From Kribbella turkmenica (GTDB lineage: Bacteria > Actinomycetota > Actinomycetes > Propionibacteriales > Kribbellaceae), in contig NZ_SMKR01000045.1 of the NCBI RefSeq assembly GCF_004348725.1, positions 1-44,368 on the forward strand: DNA of 44,368 nucleotides, written 5' to 3'. Below the pieces are notes generated by a model, which saw only the letters and a list, made by a program, of their open reading frames with translations, made no database searches and was not told the DNA's origin. Every line of letters starts with the position of its first letter. Within the stretch, counting starts at the first letter, position 1. Position numbers and translations under genes: made by a program. Shown piece by piece: positions 27,891-39,084 of this stretch.

Positions 27891-28142
27891 CCACTGAGGG
27901 ACGCCTGGTGTTCGCCGCCGTCATCCCGTCAACCCCGCGTGATGTTTGCGTGTGGCAACTAACTCTCGCCGGGTACCCGAAGCGCCGGTGGTCGAACAGC
28001 GGGTGAGCGGAAGATCACTTTGCGTCCGCCCGGCGACCGCGGGCGAACGTGTCGGCGGGATGGGTCACAGTGTGCGGACCGGTGCCGCGCCGAGCCGCTA
28101 GCCTGAGAGCGCCCCGGACTGTGACGGGCCTCGCAACCGGAT

Positions 28143-28164
28143 GATGTTTCTCGTGAGTAACATC
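28143..28164. promoter_or_regulatory. 22-nt palindrome in the etfB leader, TetR-like operator candidate
   Basis: GATGTTTCTC-GT-GAGTAACATC pairs at 9 of 10 positions. It lies 49-70 nt before the etfB start and downstream of the best -10 candidate, the position of a road-block or repressor site. Spacing and symmetry suit a TetR-family dimer, and TetR proteins often control fatty-acid oxidation genes. No such regulator gene is in the window. Confidence 0.45.
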
Positions 28165-28212
28165 CGTGGCAGGCTGGGGAGAGACCGTTAACCAGAAGGG
28201 GTCCCACACGCT

Positions 28213-29019
28213 ATGAAGATCGTCGTCTGCGCGAAGTTCGTGCCGGATGCCACCGCGGACCGCCGCTTCCGCCCGGAGGACAACACGGTGGACCGCGCCG
28301 GTGTCGACGGGCTGCTGTCCGAGCTGGACGAGTACGCGGTCGAGACCGCGCTGACCGTCAAGGAAGCCGCCGGTGATCCCGGTGACACTGTGGTGACCGT
28401 GCTCACCGTCGGCCCCGAGCAGGCCGCCGACGCGGTGAAGAAGGGCCTGCAGATGGGCGCCGACGCCGGGGTCCACGTACTCGACGACGCGATCCACGGC
28501 TCGGACGCGGTCGCCACCTCGCTGATCCTGGCGAAGGCGCTGGCCAAGCTCGAGGCCGACTTGGTCGTGTTCGGGATGGGCTCGACCGACGGGTCGATGG
28601 GCGTCGTCCCGGCGATGGTGTCGGAGCGGCTCGGGCTGCCGGCCGTGACGCTGGGCTCGGACGTGACCGTGGACGGGCAGACCGTCCGGATCCGCCGCGA
28701 CGGCGACACCGCGAGCGACACGATCGAGGGCACGCTGCCGCTCGTCCTGAGCGTCTCCGACCAGGCGAACGAGCCGCGCTACCCGTCGTTCAAGGGCATC
28801 ATGGCGGCCAAGAAGAAGCCGGTGGAGACCTGGTCGCTGGCCGACCTCGAGCTCTCGGCGGACCAGGTCGGCGGCTCGGCCGCGTGGACCGAGGTGGTCG
28901 AGGTGACCGCCCGCCCGCCGCGTACCGCCGGCACGATCGTGACCGACGATGATTCCGGCCCCGCCGGTAGCGGCGCTCATCAATTGGTCGAGTTCCTGTC
29001 CACCAACAAGTTCCTCTGA
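28213..29019 (+). CDS. etfB: Electron transfer flavoprotein beta subunit
   Basis: The protein is 268 aa from the ATG at 28213. It opens MKIVVCAKFVPDATADRRF, the ETF-beta N-terminus. VDGLLSELDEYAVETAL is the conserved dimer segment, and GMGSTDGSMGVVPAMVSERLGLP is the loop region that binds AMP. MAAKKKPVETW follows near residue 197, as in FixA/EtfB proteins. With EtfA it carries electrons from acyl-CoA dehydrogenases to the membrane quinone pool via ETF:quinone oxidoreductase. It is a two-gene operon with etfA 14 nt downstream and corresponds by position to Rv3029c (fixA). A long leader with a palindrome suggests regulation. Confidence 0.95.
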   Translation: MKIVVCAKFVPDATADRRFRPEDNTVDRAGVDGLLSELDEYAVETALTVKEAAGDPGDTVVTVLTVGPEQAADAVKKGLQMGADAGVHVLDDAIHGSDAVATSLILAKALAKLEADLVVFGMGSTDGSMGVVPAMVSERLGLPAVTLGSDVTVDGQTVRIRRDGDTASDTIEGTLPLVLSVSDQANEPRYPSFKGIMAAKKKPVETWSLADLELSADQVGGSAAWTEVVEVTARPPRTAGTIVTDDDSGPAGSGAHQLVEFLSTNKFL

Positions 29020-29033
29020 GGGGCGATCAGTTC

Positions 29034-29981
29034 ATGTCGAACGTTCTGGTTCTCGTTGACCACACCGACGGCCAGGTCCGCAAGACCACCGCGGAGCTCC
29101 TCACCATCGCCCGCCGCCTCGGCGACCCGGTCGCGGTCTTCGTCGGCGACGGCGTGCAGGACGCCCTCCCGGCCCTCGGGCAGTACGGCGCGACCAAGGT
29201 GGTCGCGCTGACCAACCCGGAGCTGACGCAGTTCCTGGTGGCGCCGAAGGCCGAGGCGCTCCAGCAGGTCGCGGCGAAGGTCGAGCCGGCCGCGATCCTG
29301 ATCTCGTCGAACGCCGAGGGCAAGGAGATCGCCGCCCGGCTGGCGGTCAAGCTCGAGTCCGGGCTGATCACCGACGCCGTCGACGTCCAGGAGGGCGCGG
29401 TCACCACCCAGTCGGTGTTCGCGGGCAACTACACGGTCCAGGCCAAGGTCACCCACGGCACGCCGATCATCACCGTCAAGCCGAACGCGGCCACCCCGGA
29501 GGCGGCCGAGACCTCGCCGGAGGTGGAGGAGTTCGACGTGACGATCTCCGACGCCGCCAAGACCGCGCGCATCACCGACTCCAAGCCGCGGGAGGCCACC
29601 GGCCGTCCGGAGCTGACCGAGGCCGCGATCATCGTGTCCGGCGGCCGCGGCACCGGCGGTGACTTCGGCCCGGTGGAGGCGTTCGCCGACTCCCTCGGCG
29701 CCGCGGTCGGCGCGTCCCGCGCGGCCGTCGACTCGGGCTGGTACCCGCACGCCTACCAGGTCGGCCAGACCGGCAAGACCGTCAGCCCGCAGCTGTACGT
29801 CGCCGCCGGCATCTCCGGCGCGATCCAGCACCGGGCCGGCATGCAGACCTCGAAGACCATCGTGGCCGTCAACAAGGACGAGGAGGCCCCGATCTTCGAA
29901 CTGGTCGACTTCGGTGTCGTCGGCGACCTGCACAAGGTCCTGCCCGCCGCCACCGAGGAAGTCATCAAGCGCAAGTCCTGA
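29034..29981 (+). CDS. etfA: Electron transfer flavoprotein alpha subunit
   Basis: The protein is 315 aa; the ATG at 29034 follows GAGGGG. An N-terminal alpha/beta domain (1 to about 185) is joined to the FAD-binding C-terminal domain. That domain has [20 protein letters not shown] (about 203-222), [39 protein letters not shown] and the FAD signature [23 protein letters not shown]. It pairs with EtfB as a heterodimer. It corresponds to Rv3028c (fixB). A strong terminator follows 10 nt after the stop. Confidence 0.96.
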   Translation: MSNVLVLVDHTDGQVRKTTAELLTIARRLGDPVAVFVGDGVQDALPALGQYGATKVVALTNPELTQFLVAPKAEALQQVAAKVEPAAILISSNAEGKEIAARLAVKLESGLITDAVDVQEGAVTTQSVFAGNYTVQAKVTHGTPIITVKPNAATPEAAETSPEVEEFDVTISDAAKTARITDSKPREATGRPELTEAAIIVSGGRGTGGDFGPVEAFADSLGAAVGASRAAVDSGWYPHAYQVGQTGKTVSPQLYVAAGISGAIQHRAGMQTSKTIVAVNKDEEAPIFELVDFGVVGDLHKVLPAATEEVIKRKS

Positions 29982-29991
29982 CCCCGCGACC

Positions 29992-30031
29992 CGACGGCCC
30001 GGCCCGGAACCCCTCCCGGGCCGGGCCGTCG
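29992..30031. terminator. Terminator after etfA, shared with a convergent gene
   Basis: A perfect 16-bp GC-rich stem, CGACGGCCCGGCCCGG (29992-30007) with CCGGGCCGGGCCGTCG (30016-30031), has an 8-nt loop. It starts 10 nt after the etfA stop and 47 nt beyond the end of the minus-strand oxidase-like gene. Confidence 0.85.
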
Positions 30032-30078
30032 CTCTGCCCGCTCGTGAGGGCGGACTACCACTCCCGCCGGCCTGAAGG

Positions 30079-30555
30079 CTAGGCCCAGACCGGTCGGCGG
30101 GAGTCGATGCCGGTGCCGTAGTCGGGGTCCCGGCCGCGGACGAGGAGCCAGTGGGCGGCGGCGCGGGCGCGGTAGAGGCGGAAGTCCGCCGGGGCGCGGA
30201 GCTCGTCGGGTCCGAAGGCGCGCAGGCCGGCGAGCCGGCTCGAGTAGAAGGCGGCCCAGCGCTCGAGCTCGGCGTCCGGCACGAGTTCGACGCGGGCACG
30301 CAGGTAGACGGCGGACGCCTGCCCGACCGCGACGCTGGAGTCGTAGATGACGATGCTGACCTCGGGATTGCGTGTCACGTTGAGCGAGTGCTCGGCGTCC
30401 GGCGACGACACCCAGTAGAAGTCGGCGTGACCGTCGGGCGTGAAGTACACCGGCGACACCCACGGCAGCCCGTCCGCGTCCACTGTCGCCAGCGTCATGT
30501 ACTTGTTCGCCTCGATGACCGCGGCCGCCCGCTGCTCCAGAACCTCCTGCGACAT
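30079..30555 (-). CDS. Pyridoxamine 5'-phosphate oxidase-family (split-barrel flavin) protein
   Basis: The protein is 158 aa; the ATG at 30555 follows AGAGGA 7 nt upstream. The open frame extends further upstream, but only antisense to the cysteine desulfurase. The split-barrel pattern begins [22 protein letters not shown], then [29 protein letters not shown] and a third strand around [10 protein letters not shown]. The C-terminus ([15 protein letters not shown]) completes the barrel. Such proteins bind FMN, F420 or haem; the cofactor cannot be told from the sequence. It is not a true PdxH, which is longer and has other substrate residues. It lies alone between etfA and the cysteine desulfurase gene. 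Confidence 0.82.
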   Translation of the reverse strand: MSQEVLEQRAAAVIEANKYMTLATVDADGLPWVSPVYFTPDGHADFYWVSSPDAEHSLNVTRNPEVSIVIYDSSVAVGQASAVYLRARVELVPDAELERWAAFYSSRLAGLRAFGPDELRAPADFRLYRARAAAHWLLVRGRDPDYGTGIDSRRPVWA

Positions 30556-30681
30556 GCCAGATCCTCTCAGGCGACGTCGTACCAAGGTACCGGCGGAACA
30601 GCTCCAAGGGCCGGCCTGCTGTCCCATCGCTGAGGCCCGGGGAGCGGGAACAACCGTGGCGGACATACTCTTGAATCCGAT

Positions 30682-31884
30682 ATGACTTCTTCCGACCGTC
30701 GCACGGTGTACCTGGACCACGCGGCGACGACTCCGATGCTGCCGGCGGCGATCGAGGCGATGACCCAGCACCTCGCGCGGACCGGCAACGCGTCGTCCCT
30801 GCACGGCTCCGGCCGGGCCGCCCGGCGTACGGTCGAGGAATCCCGGGAGACGATCGCCGCCGCGCTCGGTGCGCAGCCGAGCGAGGTGGTCTTCACCTCC
30901 GGCGGCACGGAGGCCGACAACCTCGCGCTGAAGGGCCTGTGGTGGGCTCGCCTGGCCGAGGAGCCGCGCCGCCGCCGGATCCTGCTCAGCGGCATCGAGC
31001 ACCACGCCGTCCTCGATCCGGCCGTCTGGCTGGCGCAGCACGAGCGGGCCGAGATCGAGTGGCTCCCCGTCGACGAGCTCGGCCGGGTCCGGCCGGACGA
31101 CGTACGGCGGGCCGTCGAGCAGGACCCGGAGTCCGTGTCGTTCGTCACGGTGATGATGGCGAACAACGAGGTCGGGACGCTCCAGCCGGTCCGCGAGATC
31201 GCGGCGCTGGCCCGGGAGTACGACATCCCCGTGCACACCGACGCCGTCCAGGCGGTCGGACAGATACCGGTGGACTTCGCCGAGCTCGGGGTGGACGCGA
31301 TGACGGTGTCCGCGCACAAGCTCGGCGGTCCGTACGGCATCGGCGCGCTCGTCGTCCACAAGGAGACGAAGCTGACGCCCGTCCTGCACGGCGGCGGGCA
31401 GGAGCGCGACGTCCGGTCGGGCACGCTGGACGCGCCCGCGACCGCGGGGTTCGCGGTCGCCGTGGAGCACGCCGTCAAGCAGCAGGCCGACGAGGCCCGG
31501 CGGCTCACGGAGTTGCGGGACGCGCTGGTCAGCGGCGTCGTGGGCACCGTCGAGGGCGCGCAGTTGTCGGGTGACCCGGCCGGCCGCTTGCCCAACAATG
31601 CACACTTGTCCTTCAGCGGCTGCGAGGGTGACTCGCTGTTGCTGCTGCTCGACGCGCGTGGGATCGAGGTCTCCACCGGGTCGGCGTGCAACGCCGGGGT
31701 CGCCGAGCCCAGTCATGTCCTGCTGGCCATGGGGTACGACGACCAGCGGGCGCGCGGGTCGCTCCGGTTCACCCTCGGGCACACCAGCACCCGCGCCGAC
31801 GTCGACGCCGTACTGGACAACATCGGACCGGTGGTGGAGCGGGCGAAGTCCGCCGGTCTGCAGAACGTGGGAAGGAACACCTGA
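30682..31884 (+). CDS. Cysteine desulfurase (class V aminotransferase fold)
   Basis: The protein is 400 aa from the ATG at 30682. TACTCT (30666-30671) lies 10 nt upstream, suggesting a very short leader. PLP-site features are [11 protein letters not shown] at the N-terminus, [27 protein letters not shown] and the Schiff-base Lys213 in [14 protein letters not shown]. The catalytic Cys336 lies in STGSACNAG. It converts cysteine to alanine and passes persulfide sulfur on. The next gene, mnmA, overlaps its stop by 1 nt, so the sulfur is probably delivered to tRNA 2-thiolation. The mycobacterial counterpart is Rv3025c (called iscS); without an adjacent iscU an NifS/IscS name is not certain. Confidence 0.95.
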   Translation: MTSSDRRTVYLDHAATTPMLPAAIEAMTQHLARTGNASSLHGSGRAARRTVEESRETIAAALGAQPSEVVFTSGGTEADNLALKGLWWARLAEEPRRRRILLSGIEHHAVLDPAVWLAQHERAEIEWLPVDELGRVRPDDVRRAVEQDPESVSFVTVMMANNEVGTLQPVREIAALAREYDIPVHTDAVQAVGQIPVDFAELGVDAMTVSAHKLGGPYGIGALVVHKETKLTPVLHGGGQERDVRSGTLDAPATAGFAVAVEHAVKQQADEARRLTELRDALVSGVVGTVEGAQLSGDPAGRLPNNAHLSFSGCEGDSLLLLLDARGIEVSTGSACNAGVAEPSHVLLAMGYDDQRARGSLRFTLGHTSTRADVDAVLDNIGPVVERAKSAGLQNVGRNT

Positions 31885-32978
31885 TGCGGGTACTCGCAGC
31901 CATGTCCGGCGGCGTCGACTCCGCCGTCGCGGCGGCGCGGATGGCCGAGGCCGGGCACGATGTGGTCGGCGTGCACCTGGCCCTGAGCCGGAACCCGCAG
32001 TCGTATCGCAGCGGCGCCCGCGGCTGCTGCACGATCGAGGACTCCCGCGACGCCCGCCGGGCCGCCGACGTGATCGGCATCCCGTTCTACGTCTGGGACC
32101 TGGCCGAGCGGTTCCACGCCGACGTGGTCGAGGACTTCGTCAGCGAGTACGCCGCCGGCCGCACCCCGAACCCGTGCCTGCGCTGCAACGAGAAGGTGAA
32201 GTTCAGCGCCGTCCTCGACCGGGCGCTCGCGCTGGACTTCGACGCGGTCGCGACCGGGCACTACGCGCGGATCGTGGACACCGCCGACGGGGTTCGCGAG
32301 CTTCACCGGGCGGTGGACCCGGCGAAGGACCAGTCGTACGTGCTCGGTGTCCTCACGCAGGAGCAGTTGAAGCACGCGTTCTTCCCGCTCGGCGACACAC
32401 CGAAGACCGAGGTCCGGGCGGAGGCCGAGCGGCGCGGCCTGTCGGTGGCGGCCAAGCCGGACAGCCACGACATCTGCTTCATTGCCGACGGCAACACCCC
32501 GGGGTTCCTCAGCAAGCACCTGGGCGAGGCACCGGGCGACATCGTCGACGCGCAGGGCAACAAGCTCGGCGAGCACCAGGGCACCCACGGGTTCACCGTC
32601 GGCCAGCGCAAGGGCCTGAAGATCGGTACGCCGGCCGCGGACGGCAAGCCGCGGTTCGTCCTGGACATCAGCCCCGTCGACCGCACGGTCACCGTCGGAT
32701 CGCGGGCGGAGCTCGCGGTCTCGTCGCTGACGGCGTCGAAGCCGCGCTGGTGTGGGCCGGAGCCGCGCGAGGAGCTGCACGTGAAGGCGCAGTTGCGCGC
32801 TCACGGCGAGCAGGTCGCCGTCACTGCCCGGATTGAGGGCGACCAGGTGCACGTCCGCTTCGACGAGCCCACGTCGGCGGTCGCACCCGGCCAGGCAGTC
32901 GTCCTGTACGACGGCACCCGCGTGATCGGCTCCGCCACGATCGACACGGTGTCGCGGGTGGCGGCCCAGCACGCATGA
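31884..32978 (+). CDS. mnmA: tRNA-specific 2-thiouridylase
   Basis: The protein is 364 aa from the ATG at 31884, preceded by GGAAGGAA and overlapping the desulfurase stop (TGATG). The PP-loop [10 protein letters not shown] lies at residues 8-17. Cys98 in [12 protein letters not shown] and Cys198 in DICFIADG are the catalytic pair that relays persulfide to the t[10 protein letters not shown] and DQSYVLGVL are further family motifs, and [11 protein letters not shown] marks the start of the C-terminal beta domain. It thiolates U34 of tRNA-Lys, -Glu and -Gln using ATP. It is in an operon with the sulfur donor upstream and the MetE-like protein downstream (ATGA overlap). It corresponds to Rv3024c. 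Confidence 0.96.
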   Translation: MRVLAAMSGGVDSAVAAARMAEAGHDVVGVHLALSRNPQSYRSGARGCCTIEDSRDARRAADVIGIPFYVWDLAERFHADVVEDFVSEYAAGRTPNPCLRCNEKVKFSAVLDRALALDFDAVATGHYARIVDTADGVRELHRAVDPAKDQSYVLGVLTQEQLKHAFFPLGDTPKTEVRAEAERRGLSVAAKPDSHDICFIADGNTPGFLSKHLGEAPGDIVDAQGNKLGEHQGTHGFTVGQRKGLKIGTPAADGKPRFVLDISPVDRTVTVGSRAELAVSSLTASKPRWCGPEPREELHVKAQLRAHGEQVAVTARIEGDQVHVRFDEPTSAVAPGQAVVLYDGTRVIGSATIDTVSRVAAQHA

Positions 32979-33955
32979 CGAGTACAGGCCTGGGGTCGCT
33001 CCCCGGTGACGACATCCGCGAGTGGACCAGGGTGCTGCTCGACGCGGTCGACATCCCGTTCCTCGCCGAGCTTCCGGCGCGCCCGTACGGCGACATGGTC
33101 AGCCGGGCGGTCGCGGTACTCACCGAGTTGGCGGCCGATCTGCAGCCGGCCGGCTGGCGGCTCACGGGTGGTAGCGACCCGCGGGCGAGTCTGGACCAGC
33201 GGCGGGCGCGTTCACTGCTGGCCGAGGACCTTGACGTGCTCGAAGAGCTCGCGGACGGTTACACCGGACCACTGAAGCTGCAGTTGACCGGGCCCTGGAC
33301 TCTCGCAGCCACGGTCGAGCTGCCACGCGGCGACAAGGTGCTCGCCGACTACGGTGCCCGGCGGGACCTGGCCGAGGCACTGGCGCTCGGTCTCGGTGAG
33401 CAGGTGGCCTCGGTGCGACGGCGTGTGCCCGGCGCCGAGATCGTCGTACAGGTGGACGAGCCGGCTCTGCCCGCCGTCCTCGCCGGCGCCGTTCCGACAG
33501 CGTCCGGGTGGGGCAAGCACCGCTCGGTCGACGGTCCGGGCGCCGTCGAGCTGTTGAGCTTGGTGACCACCGCCGCGCCGACAGTGATCCACTGCTGCGC
33601 TGAGCGACCACCCATCGAGGTCTTCACCAAGGCCGGCGCCGCCGGGATCGCGGTGGACATCTCCCTGCTGAACCCCGCCGCCTGGGACCAGTTCGCGCCG
33701 GCCGCCGAAGCCGGAACCACCCTCTACGCCGGCCTGATCCCGACCACCGGCCCGATTCCCGACCCTGAGAAAGCCGCCGATCCGCTGGTACGGCGCTGGC
33801 GTGAGCTCGGCCTGGACCCGGAGCTGCTGAAGAAGGTCGTGATCACCCCGGCCTGCGGTCTCGCGGCCTCCCCGTCGACCGCCGACGCCCGCCGCCGGCT
33901 CGACCTGTTGCGCCGGACCGCCGAGGTCGTCGCCGAGGCCGCCGAGAACACCTGA
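32975..33955 (+). CDS. MetE C-terminal-like zinc protein (Rv3015c-like)
   Basis: The protein is 326 aa; its ATG at 32975 overlaps the mnmA stop. It resembles only the C-terminal barrel of cobalamin-independent methionine synthase: GLGSLPGDD at the start, [16 protein letters not shown], a zinc motif at 206-208 (IHCCAE, the H-x-C of MetE) and Cys294 in TPACGLAA. The Glu zinc ligand of MetE appears to be Asp228 (AVDISLL). The N-terminal half of MetE is absent and the length matches the short mycobacterial protein Rv3015c. It may transfer a methyl group to a thiol, but the true substrate is unknown. The tight operon with desulfurase and mnmA suggests a link to sulfur or tRNA metabolism. Confidence 0.85.
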   Translation: MTSTGLGSLPGDDIREWTRVLLDAVDIPFLAELPARPYGDMVSRAVAVLTELAADLQPAGWRLTGGSDPRASLDQRRARSLLAEDLDVLEELADGYTGPLKLQLTGPWTLAATVELPRGDKVLADYGARRDLAEALALGLGEQVASVRRRVPGAEIVVQVDEPALPAVLAGAVPTASGWGKHRSVDGPGAVELLSLVTTAAPTVIHCCAERPPIEVFTKAGAAGIAVDISLLNPAAWDQFAPAAEAGTTLYAGLIPTTGPIPDPEKAADPLVRRWRELGLDPELLKKVVITPACGLAASPSTADARRRLDLLRRTAEVVAEAAENT

Positions 33956-33976
33956 AACGTCGGTGCTCCCCTGTAA

Positions 33977-36115
<2,139 letters not shown>

Positions 36116-36211
36116 CAAGTACCTCTTCACCGACCAGTGAATCCGGCGGCCGGGCTGAGCCGTCGGACTGTTAACTTTGCACGTCTACACGTGGGTTCAA
36201 AAGGAGCGAAT

Positions 36212-37702
36212 ATGACGACGCCGCCGCAGGGACCGTGGGGTCCTGGGCAGCCGGGGGGCCAGTCTGGCGGGCCGCATGGGGGACAGGGAGGCCAAGGCGG
36301 CTGGGGACAACAGCCACCAGGCCAGGGTGGTGGCGGTTGGGGCCAGCGCCCGCAGCAGCCCCCGCAGCCTCCGCAGCAGGGCCAGCCTCCGCAGCAGGGC
36401 CAGCCTCCGCAGCAGGGCCAGCCTCCGCAGCAGGGCCAGCCTCCGCAGCAAGGCGGTGGTTGGGGGCAGCAGCCCGGACGACCGCAGCCCGGTGAGCCGC
36501 CGCATGGCCAGGGTGAGCCAGGCCAAGGGCAGCAGCATGGTCAGGGCGGCTGGGGTCAGCGTTCGCCGCAGCAGGGCGGTGGCTCGTACCAGCAGCAGCC
36601 GTGGGGCCAGCAGGGCTCCCAGCAGCAGGCTGGTTGGCACCAGCAGCAGGGTCAGCCGCAGTGGCAGCCGCAAGGCGGCGGCTCCCAAGTGCCAGGTGGT
36701 CTCGGCAAGGACAAGATGCCACTGCTGCTCGGCGGTGGCGTGGTGGGCATCGTGCTGATCGGCCTGCTCGTCTTCCTCGGCGTCAAGGCGCTCGGCGGTG
36801 ACGACGAGCCCGAGGCCGGCCCGACGACCTCGCAGTCCACCGAGCCGACCAGCGAGCCGTCCAACGGCGGCGACAACGGTTCCCTCGGCAACGCGAGCGG
36901 TCAGGCCAAGACGGCGACCGAGAAGCTGCAGGGCAACGGCTACCAGTGCAGCGACCTGTTCAACACCGGCCAGGGCGCGCACCGCGGCTGCTTCAAGTAC
37001 GAGGGCCCGACCGAGGCCGAGGCGATCTTCCAGTTCCAGCCGGACGGCACGATCATCGGCGTGCTGCTGAAGTCGGAGAACGACGAGAACGTCAACAACG
37101 CCGCGGTCACCTTCGACGCGGCCCTGCAGGCGATCGGCAACGACACCTTCGGCGGCGACCAGGTGAAGAAGATCCAGGAGGCGGTGAAGCTCGGCCAGAA
37201 GTCGCAGAAGGTCGGCAGCACCTGGGGCGAGTTCGAGCTGCGCAACAGCGGCGACGACCTGCAGCTGTCCGGCGGGAAGTCCGGGTCGGACTCGTTCGAC
37301 CTGCCGCGGAAGAGCTTCGACACCACCGAGACGCAGCTGGTCACCGCGCTGAAGGCGAAGAACTACGTCTGCACCACGTCCTGCAGCAAGAAGGTCGGCA
37401 AGTACGGCTCGCAGCGGGTCTACTCCTACGCCAGCAAGGGCGAGGGCATCCGGTCGCTGGAGATGAGCGCCTCGGGTGACCCGGAGGAGGTCAAGAAGGC
37501 ACTGCCGGCGGCGGTGAACGACGCGTTCGCGGCGATGAAGGGCGAGGACGTGGCGGCGCTGAAGTCGTACGTCCAGGCGCACAGCGACGGCAAGTCGTAC
37601 TCTGCTTATGTGGCCGGATGGCGGATCGAGGTCATCGCCAACAACGAGGACTCCTACTCCTCGTCGCGGATCTCGATCAGCTACGAGACCTTCTACGTCT
37701 GA
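36212..37702 (+). CDS. Membrane-anchored protein with Gln/Pro/Gly-rich repeat N-terminus
   Basis: The protein is 496 aa; the ATG at 36212 follows AAGGAG. Residues 1 to about 165 are Gly, Pro and Gln rich, including tandem PPQQGQ hexapeptides encoded by an 18-bp repeat. One transmembrane helix follows (about 168-195, LLLGGGVVGIVLIGLLVFLG), so the disordered region is cytoplasmic. A Ser/Thr-rich linker leads to an extracytoplasmic domain of about 280 residues with cysteines (YQCSDLF, RGCFKYEG, YVCTTSCSKK) that could form disulfides. I do not recognise the outer domain. The layout resembles many actinobacterial envelope proteins. A small membrane protein gene follows 20 nt on. Both interrupt the ligA-ACT gene order known from mycobacteria. 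Confidence 0.8.
   Translation: MTTPPQGPWGPGQPGGQSGGPHGGQGGQGGWGQQPPGQGGGGWGQRPQQPPQPPQQGQPPQQGQPPQQGQPPQQGQPPQQGGGWGQQPGRPQPGEPPHGQGEPGQGQQHGQGGWGQRSPQQGGGSYQQQPWGQQGSQQQAGWHQQQGQPQWQPQGGGSQVPGGLGKDKMPLLLGGGVVGIVLIGLLVFLGVKALGGDDEPEAGPTTSQSTEPTSEPSNGGDNGSLGNASGQAKTATEKLQGNGYQCSDLFNTGQGAHRGCFKYEGPTEAEAIFQFQPDGTIIGVLLKSENDENVNNAAVTFDAALQAIGNDTFGGDQVKKIQEAVKLGQKSQKVGSTWGEFELRNSGDDLQLSGGKSGSDSFDLPRKSFDTTETQLVTALKAKNYVCTTSCSKKVGKYGSQRVYSYASKGEGIRSLEMSASGDPEEVKKALPAAVNDAFAAMKGEDVAALKSYVQAHSDGKSYSAYVAGWRIEVIANNEDSYSSSRISISYETFYV
36368..36457 (+). repeat. 18-bp in-frame tandem repeat, about four and a half copies
   Basis: The unit CCTCCGCAGCAGGGCCAG (36368-36385) repeats identically at 36386, 36404 and 36422, with a diverging partial copy from 36440. 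Each unit adds PPQQGQ to the cytoplasmic region of the membrane protein. Identical third positions imply recent expansion, so copy number may vary between strains. Confidence 0.9.
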
Positions 37703-37722
37703 GCAGGTACGACGGGAGTCGG

Positions 37723-37947
37723 ATGAAGTTCCCGAAGGAGAAGCGGGAGTCCCGGGCGGTGGTGACGCCACCGCCCGAGGCGCTCCAGCGGGTCGACGGC
37801 GGCGGTCCGTGGGGTCCGACGCAGTTCGACCTCCCGGACCGTAGCGGCAGCAACAGCCAGACGATCCTGATCGTGGTCCTGGTCGGCGTGGTGGTGCTGC
37901 TGGTCCTGGCCGGGCTTTGGACCTTCGCCTACTTCCGCTTCAGCTAG
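37723..37947 (+). CDS. Small single-helix membrane protein (74 aa)
   Basis: The gene is 74 codons from the ATG at 37723, with GGGAG 4-8 nt upstream. A longer upstream frame would overlap the previous gene, so the shorter start is chosen. The first about 40 residues are charged and proline-rich and include GGPWGPTQFDLPD. A C-terminal transmembrane helix spans about 47-70 (LIVVLVGVVVLLVLAGLWTF). It probably forms an operon with the 496-aa membrane protein 20 nt upstream. Its end overlaps the convergent ACT gene by 8 nt. Function is unknown. Confidence 0.7.
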   Translation: MKFPKEKRESRAVVTPPPEALQRVDGGGPWGPTQFDLPDRSGSNSQTILIVVLVGVVVLLVLAGLWTFAYFRFS

Positions 37948-38587
37948 TGGCGCGGATGGTGACGGCCAGTGAGGCCAAATAGCTGAGCCGGGCGACCTCG
38001 GACCCCAGGAATTCGGGGCCGCCGCGGCGGCCGATCACCAGGATCCGGCGGCCGGACTCCAGCGGTGCGGCCACCAGCACCGACTCGGCCAGACCCTTGT
38101 GCTGGTCGGGGGCCGCCAGCGTCGTCGCCTTGTTCAGCGGCAGCCACGCCTCGGCCACGTCGCCGAATTCCGGCGTCGCGCTCGTCTCCAGGGCGACCTT
38201 CACCTCACTGCCGGTGCCGTCCAGCAGCGCGGCCCAGTCGGCATGCAGCACCGCGGGTGACTGCTCGACCAGGATGTCGATCGCGTCGGCCGGGGCCGAC
38301 GTCATCTGCTCGACGGCCTCGAGATCCATGTGCAGTCCGCCGCCGGCGCCGTACCGGGAGAACCAGATGACCTCGACGCCGGGAACGCCGTTGCAGGCGG
38401 AGACCAGGCGGTCGGGGAGGACACCGGGCGGCAGGTCGACGACGATGTCGTCGACGGCGGTGCCGTTCTCCCGGCGGTGCTCGACGATCTCGATCGCGTG
38501 GATGTCGGCGTTCACCTCACCGAGAGCGGTGGCCACCGTGCCCAGCGACCCGGGGCGGTCCGGGATGATCAATCGCAGCAGGAACAC
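37940..38587 (-). CDS. ACT-domain protein (Rv3013-like)
   Basis: The protein is 215 aa from a GTG at 38587, with GGGAGA about 10 nt upstream. Residues 1-75 form an ACT domain ([32 protein letters not shown]), the fold that binds amino acids or other small ligands. The rest has no catalytic motif I recognise. It has [28 protein letters not shown] near the C-terminus, which may be a GAF-like sensing fold. It lies opposite to ligA and gatC, exactly as Rv3013 does between Rv3014c and Rv3012c. It may sense an amino acid, possibly glutamine, in connection with the amidotransferase genes; that link is a guess. Confidence 0.82.
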   Translation of the reverse strand: MFLLRLIIPDRPGSLGTVATALGEVNADIHAIEIVEHRRENGTAVDDIVVDLPPGVLPDRLVSACNGVPGVEVIWFSRYGAGGGLHMDLEAVEQMTSAPADAIDILVEQSPAVLHADWAALLDGTGSEVKVALETSATPEFGDVAEAWLPLNKATTLAAPDQHKGLAESVLVAAPLESGRRILVIGRRGGPEFLGSEVARLSYLASLAVTIRATS

Positions 38588-38787
38588 CGAACGATCATCT
38601 CCCAGCCCATCACCCGTGCGCGTTACGCCTTGTCGCGGCCAATGTTACAGAGCGGAGCGCGGGGACACGCCCGGCCCATCTCAAACGGCCGGGGACCGAG
38701 GCAACACGAGCGTCACACGAGCCCACTAGGATGGCCGGGTCCGGTCGGAATCAGCCGGTCATCCTGCGAAACCAATTGGATCAGTTC

Positions 38788-39084
38788 ATGCCATCGATTA
38801 CCCGCGAAGAGGTCGCGCACCTGGCGCGACTGGCGCGGATCGAGCTCACCGACGCCGAGCTCGACCACCTCGCACCCCAGCTCGACCAGATCATCGCCCT
38901 GGTCGGGCAGGTCAGCCAGGTGGCCGCGGACGACATCCCGCCGACCTCGCACGCCCTGCCGATCACCAACGTGATGCGGCCGGACGAGAACGTGCCGTGC
39001 CTCACGCCGGAGCAGGCGCTGGCCGGCGCGCCGGCCGCGGAGGAGCAGCGATTCCGGGTGCCGCGGATCCTGGAGGAGGACTGA
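38788..39084 (+). CDS. gatC: Aspartyl/glutamyl-tRNA amidotransferase subunit C
   Basis: The protein is 98 aa from the ATG at 38788 ([20 protein letters not shown]), the usual GatC start. It has [25 protein letters not shown] and the C-terminal [15 protein letters not shown]. It wraps around GatA and stabilises the GatA-GatB complex. A -10-like TAGGAT (38727-38732) lies about 55 nt upstream. The stop overlaps the gatA start (TGATG), giving a tight gatC-gatA-gatB operon. Confidence 0.95.
   Translation: MPSITREEVAHLARLARIELTDAELDHLAPQLDQIIALVGQVSQVAADDIPPTSHALPITNVMRPDENVPCLTPEQALAGAPAAEEQRFRVPRILEED

Larger units (their letters stand above)
27818..28212. other. Divergent intergenic region upstream of etfBA
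   Basis: These 395 nt contain no gene I can support. They hold a 15-bp perfect hairpin (27852-27890) just upstream of the leaderless methyltransferase. A -10-like TAGCCT (28099-28104) is the best candidate for the etf promoter and would leave a leader of about 100 nt. A 22-nt palindrome (28143-28164) lies in that leader. The etfB ribosome site AGAAGGGG is at 28194-28201. Confidence 0.45.

Noticed and set aside
30556..31782. Upstream extension of the pyridoxamine-oxidase-like frame
   Set aside because: The extension is antisense to the cysteine desulfurase; the ATG at 30555 has a ribosome site and matches the family start.
36368..36457. Short tandem repeats as a possible CRISPR array
   Set aside because: Units are 18 bp, contiguous with no spacers and in frame inside a coding gene.
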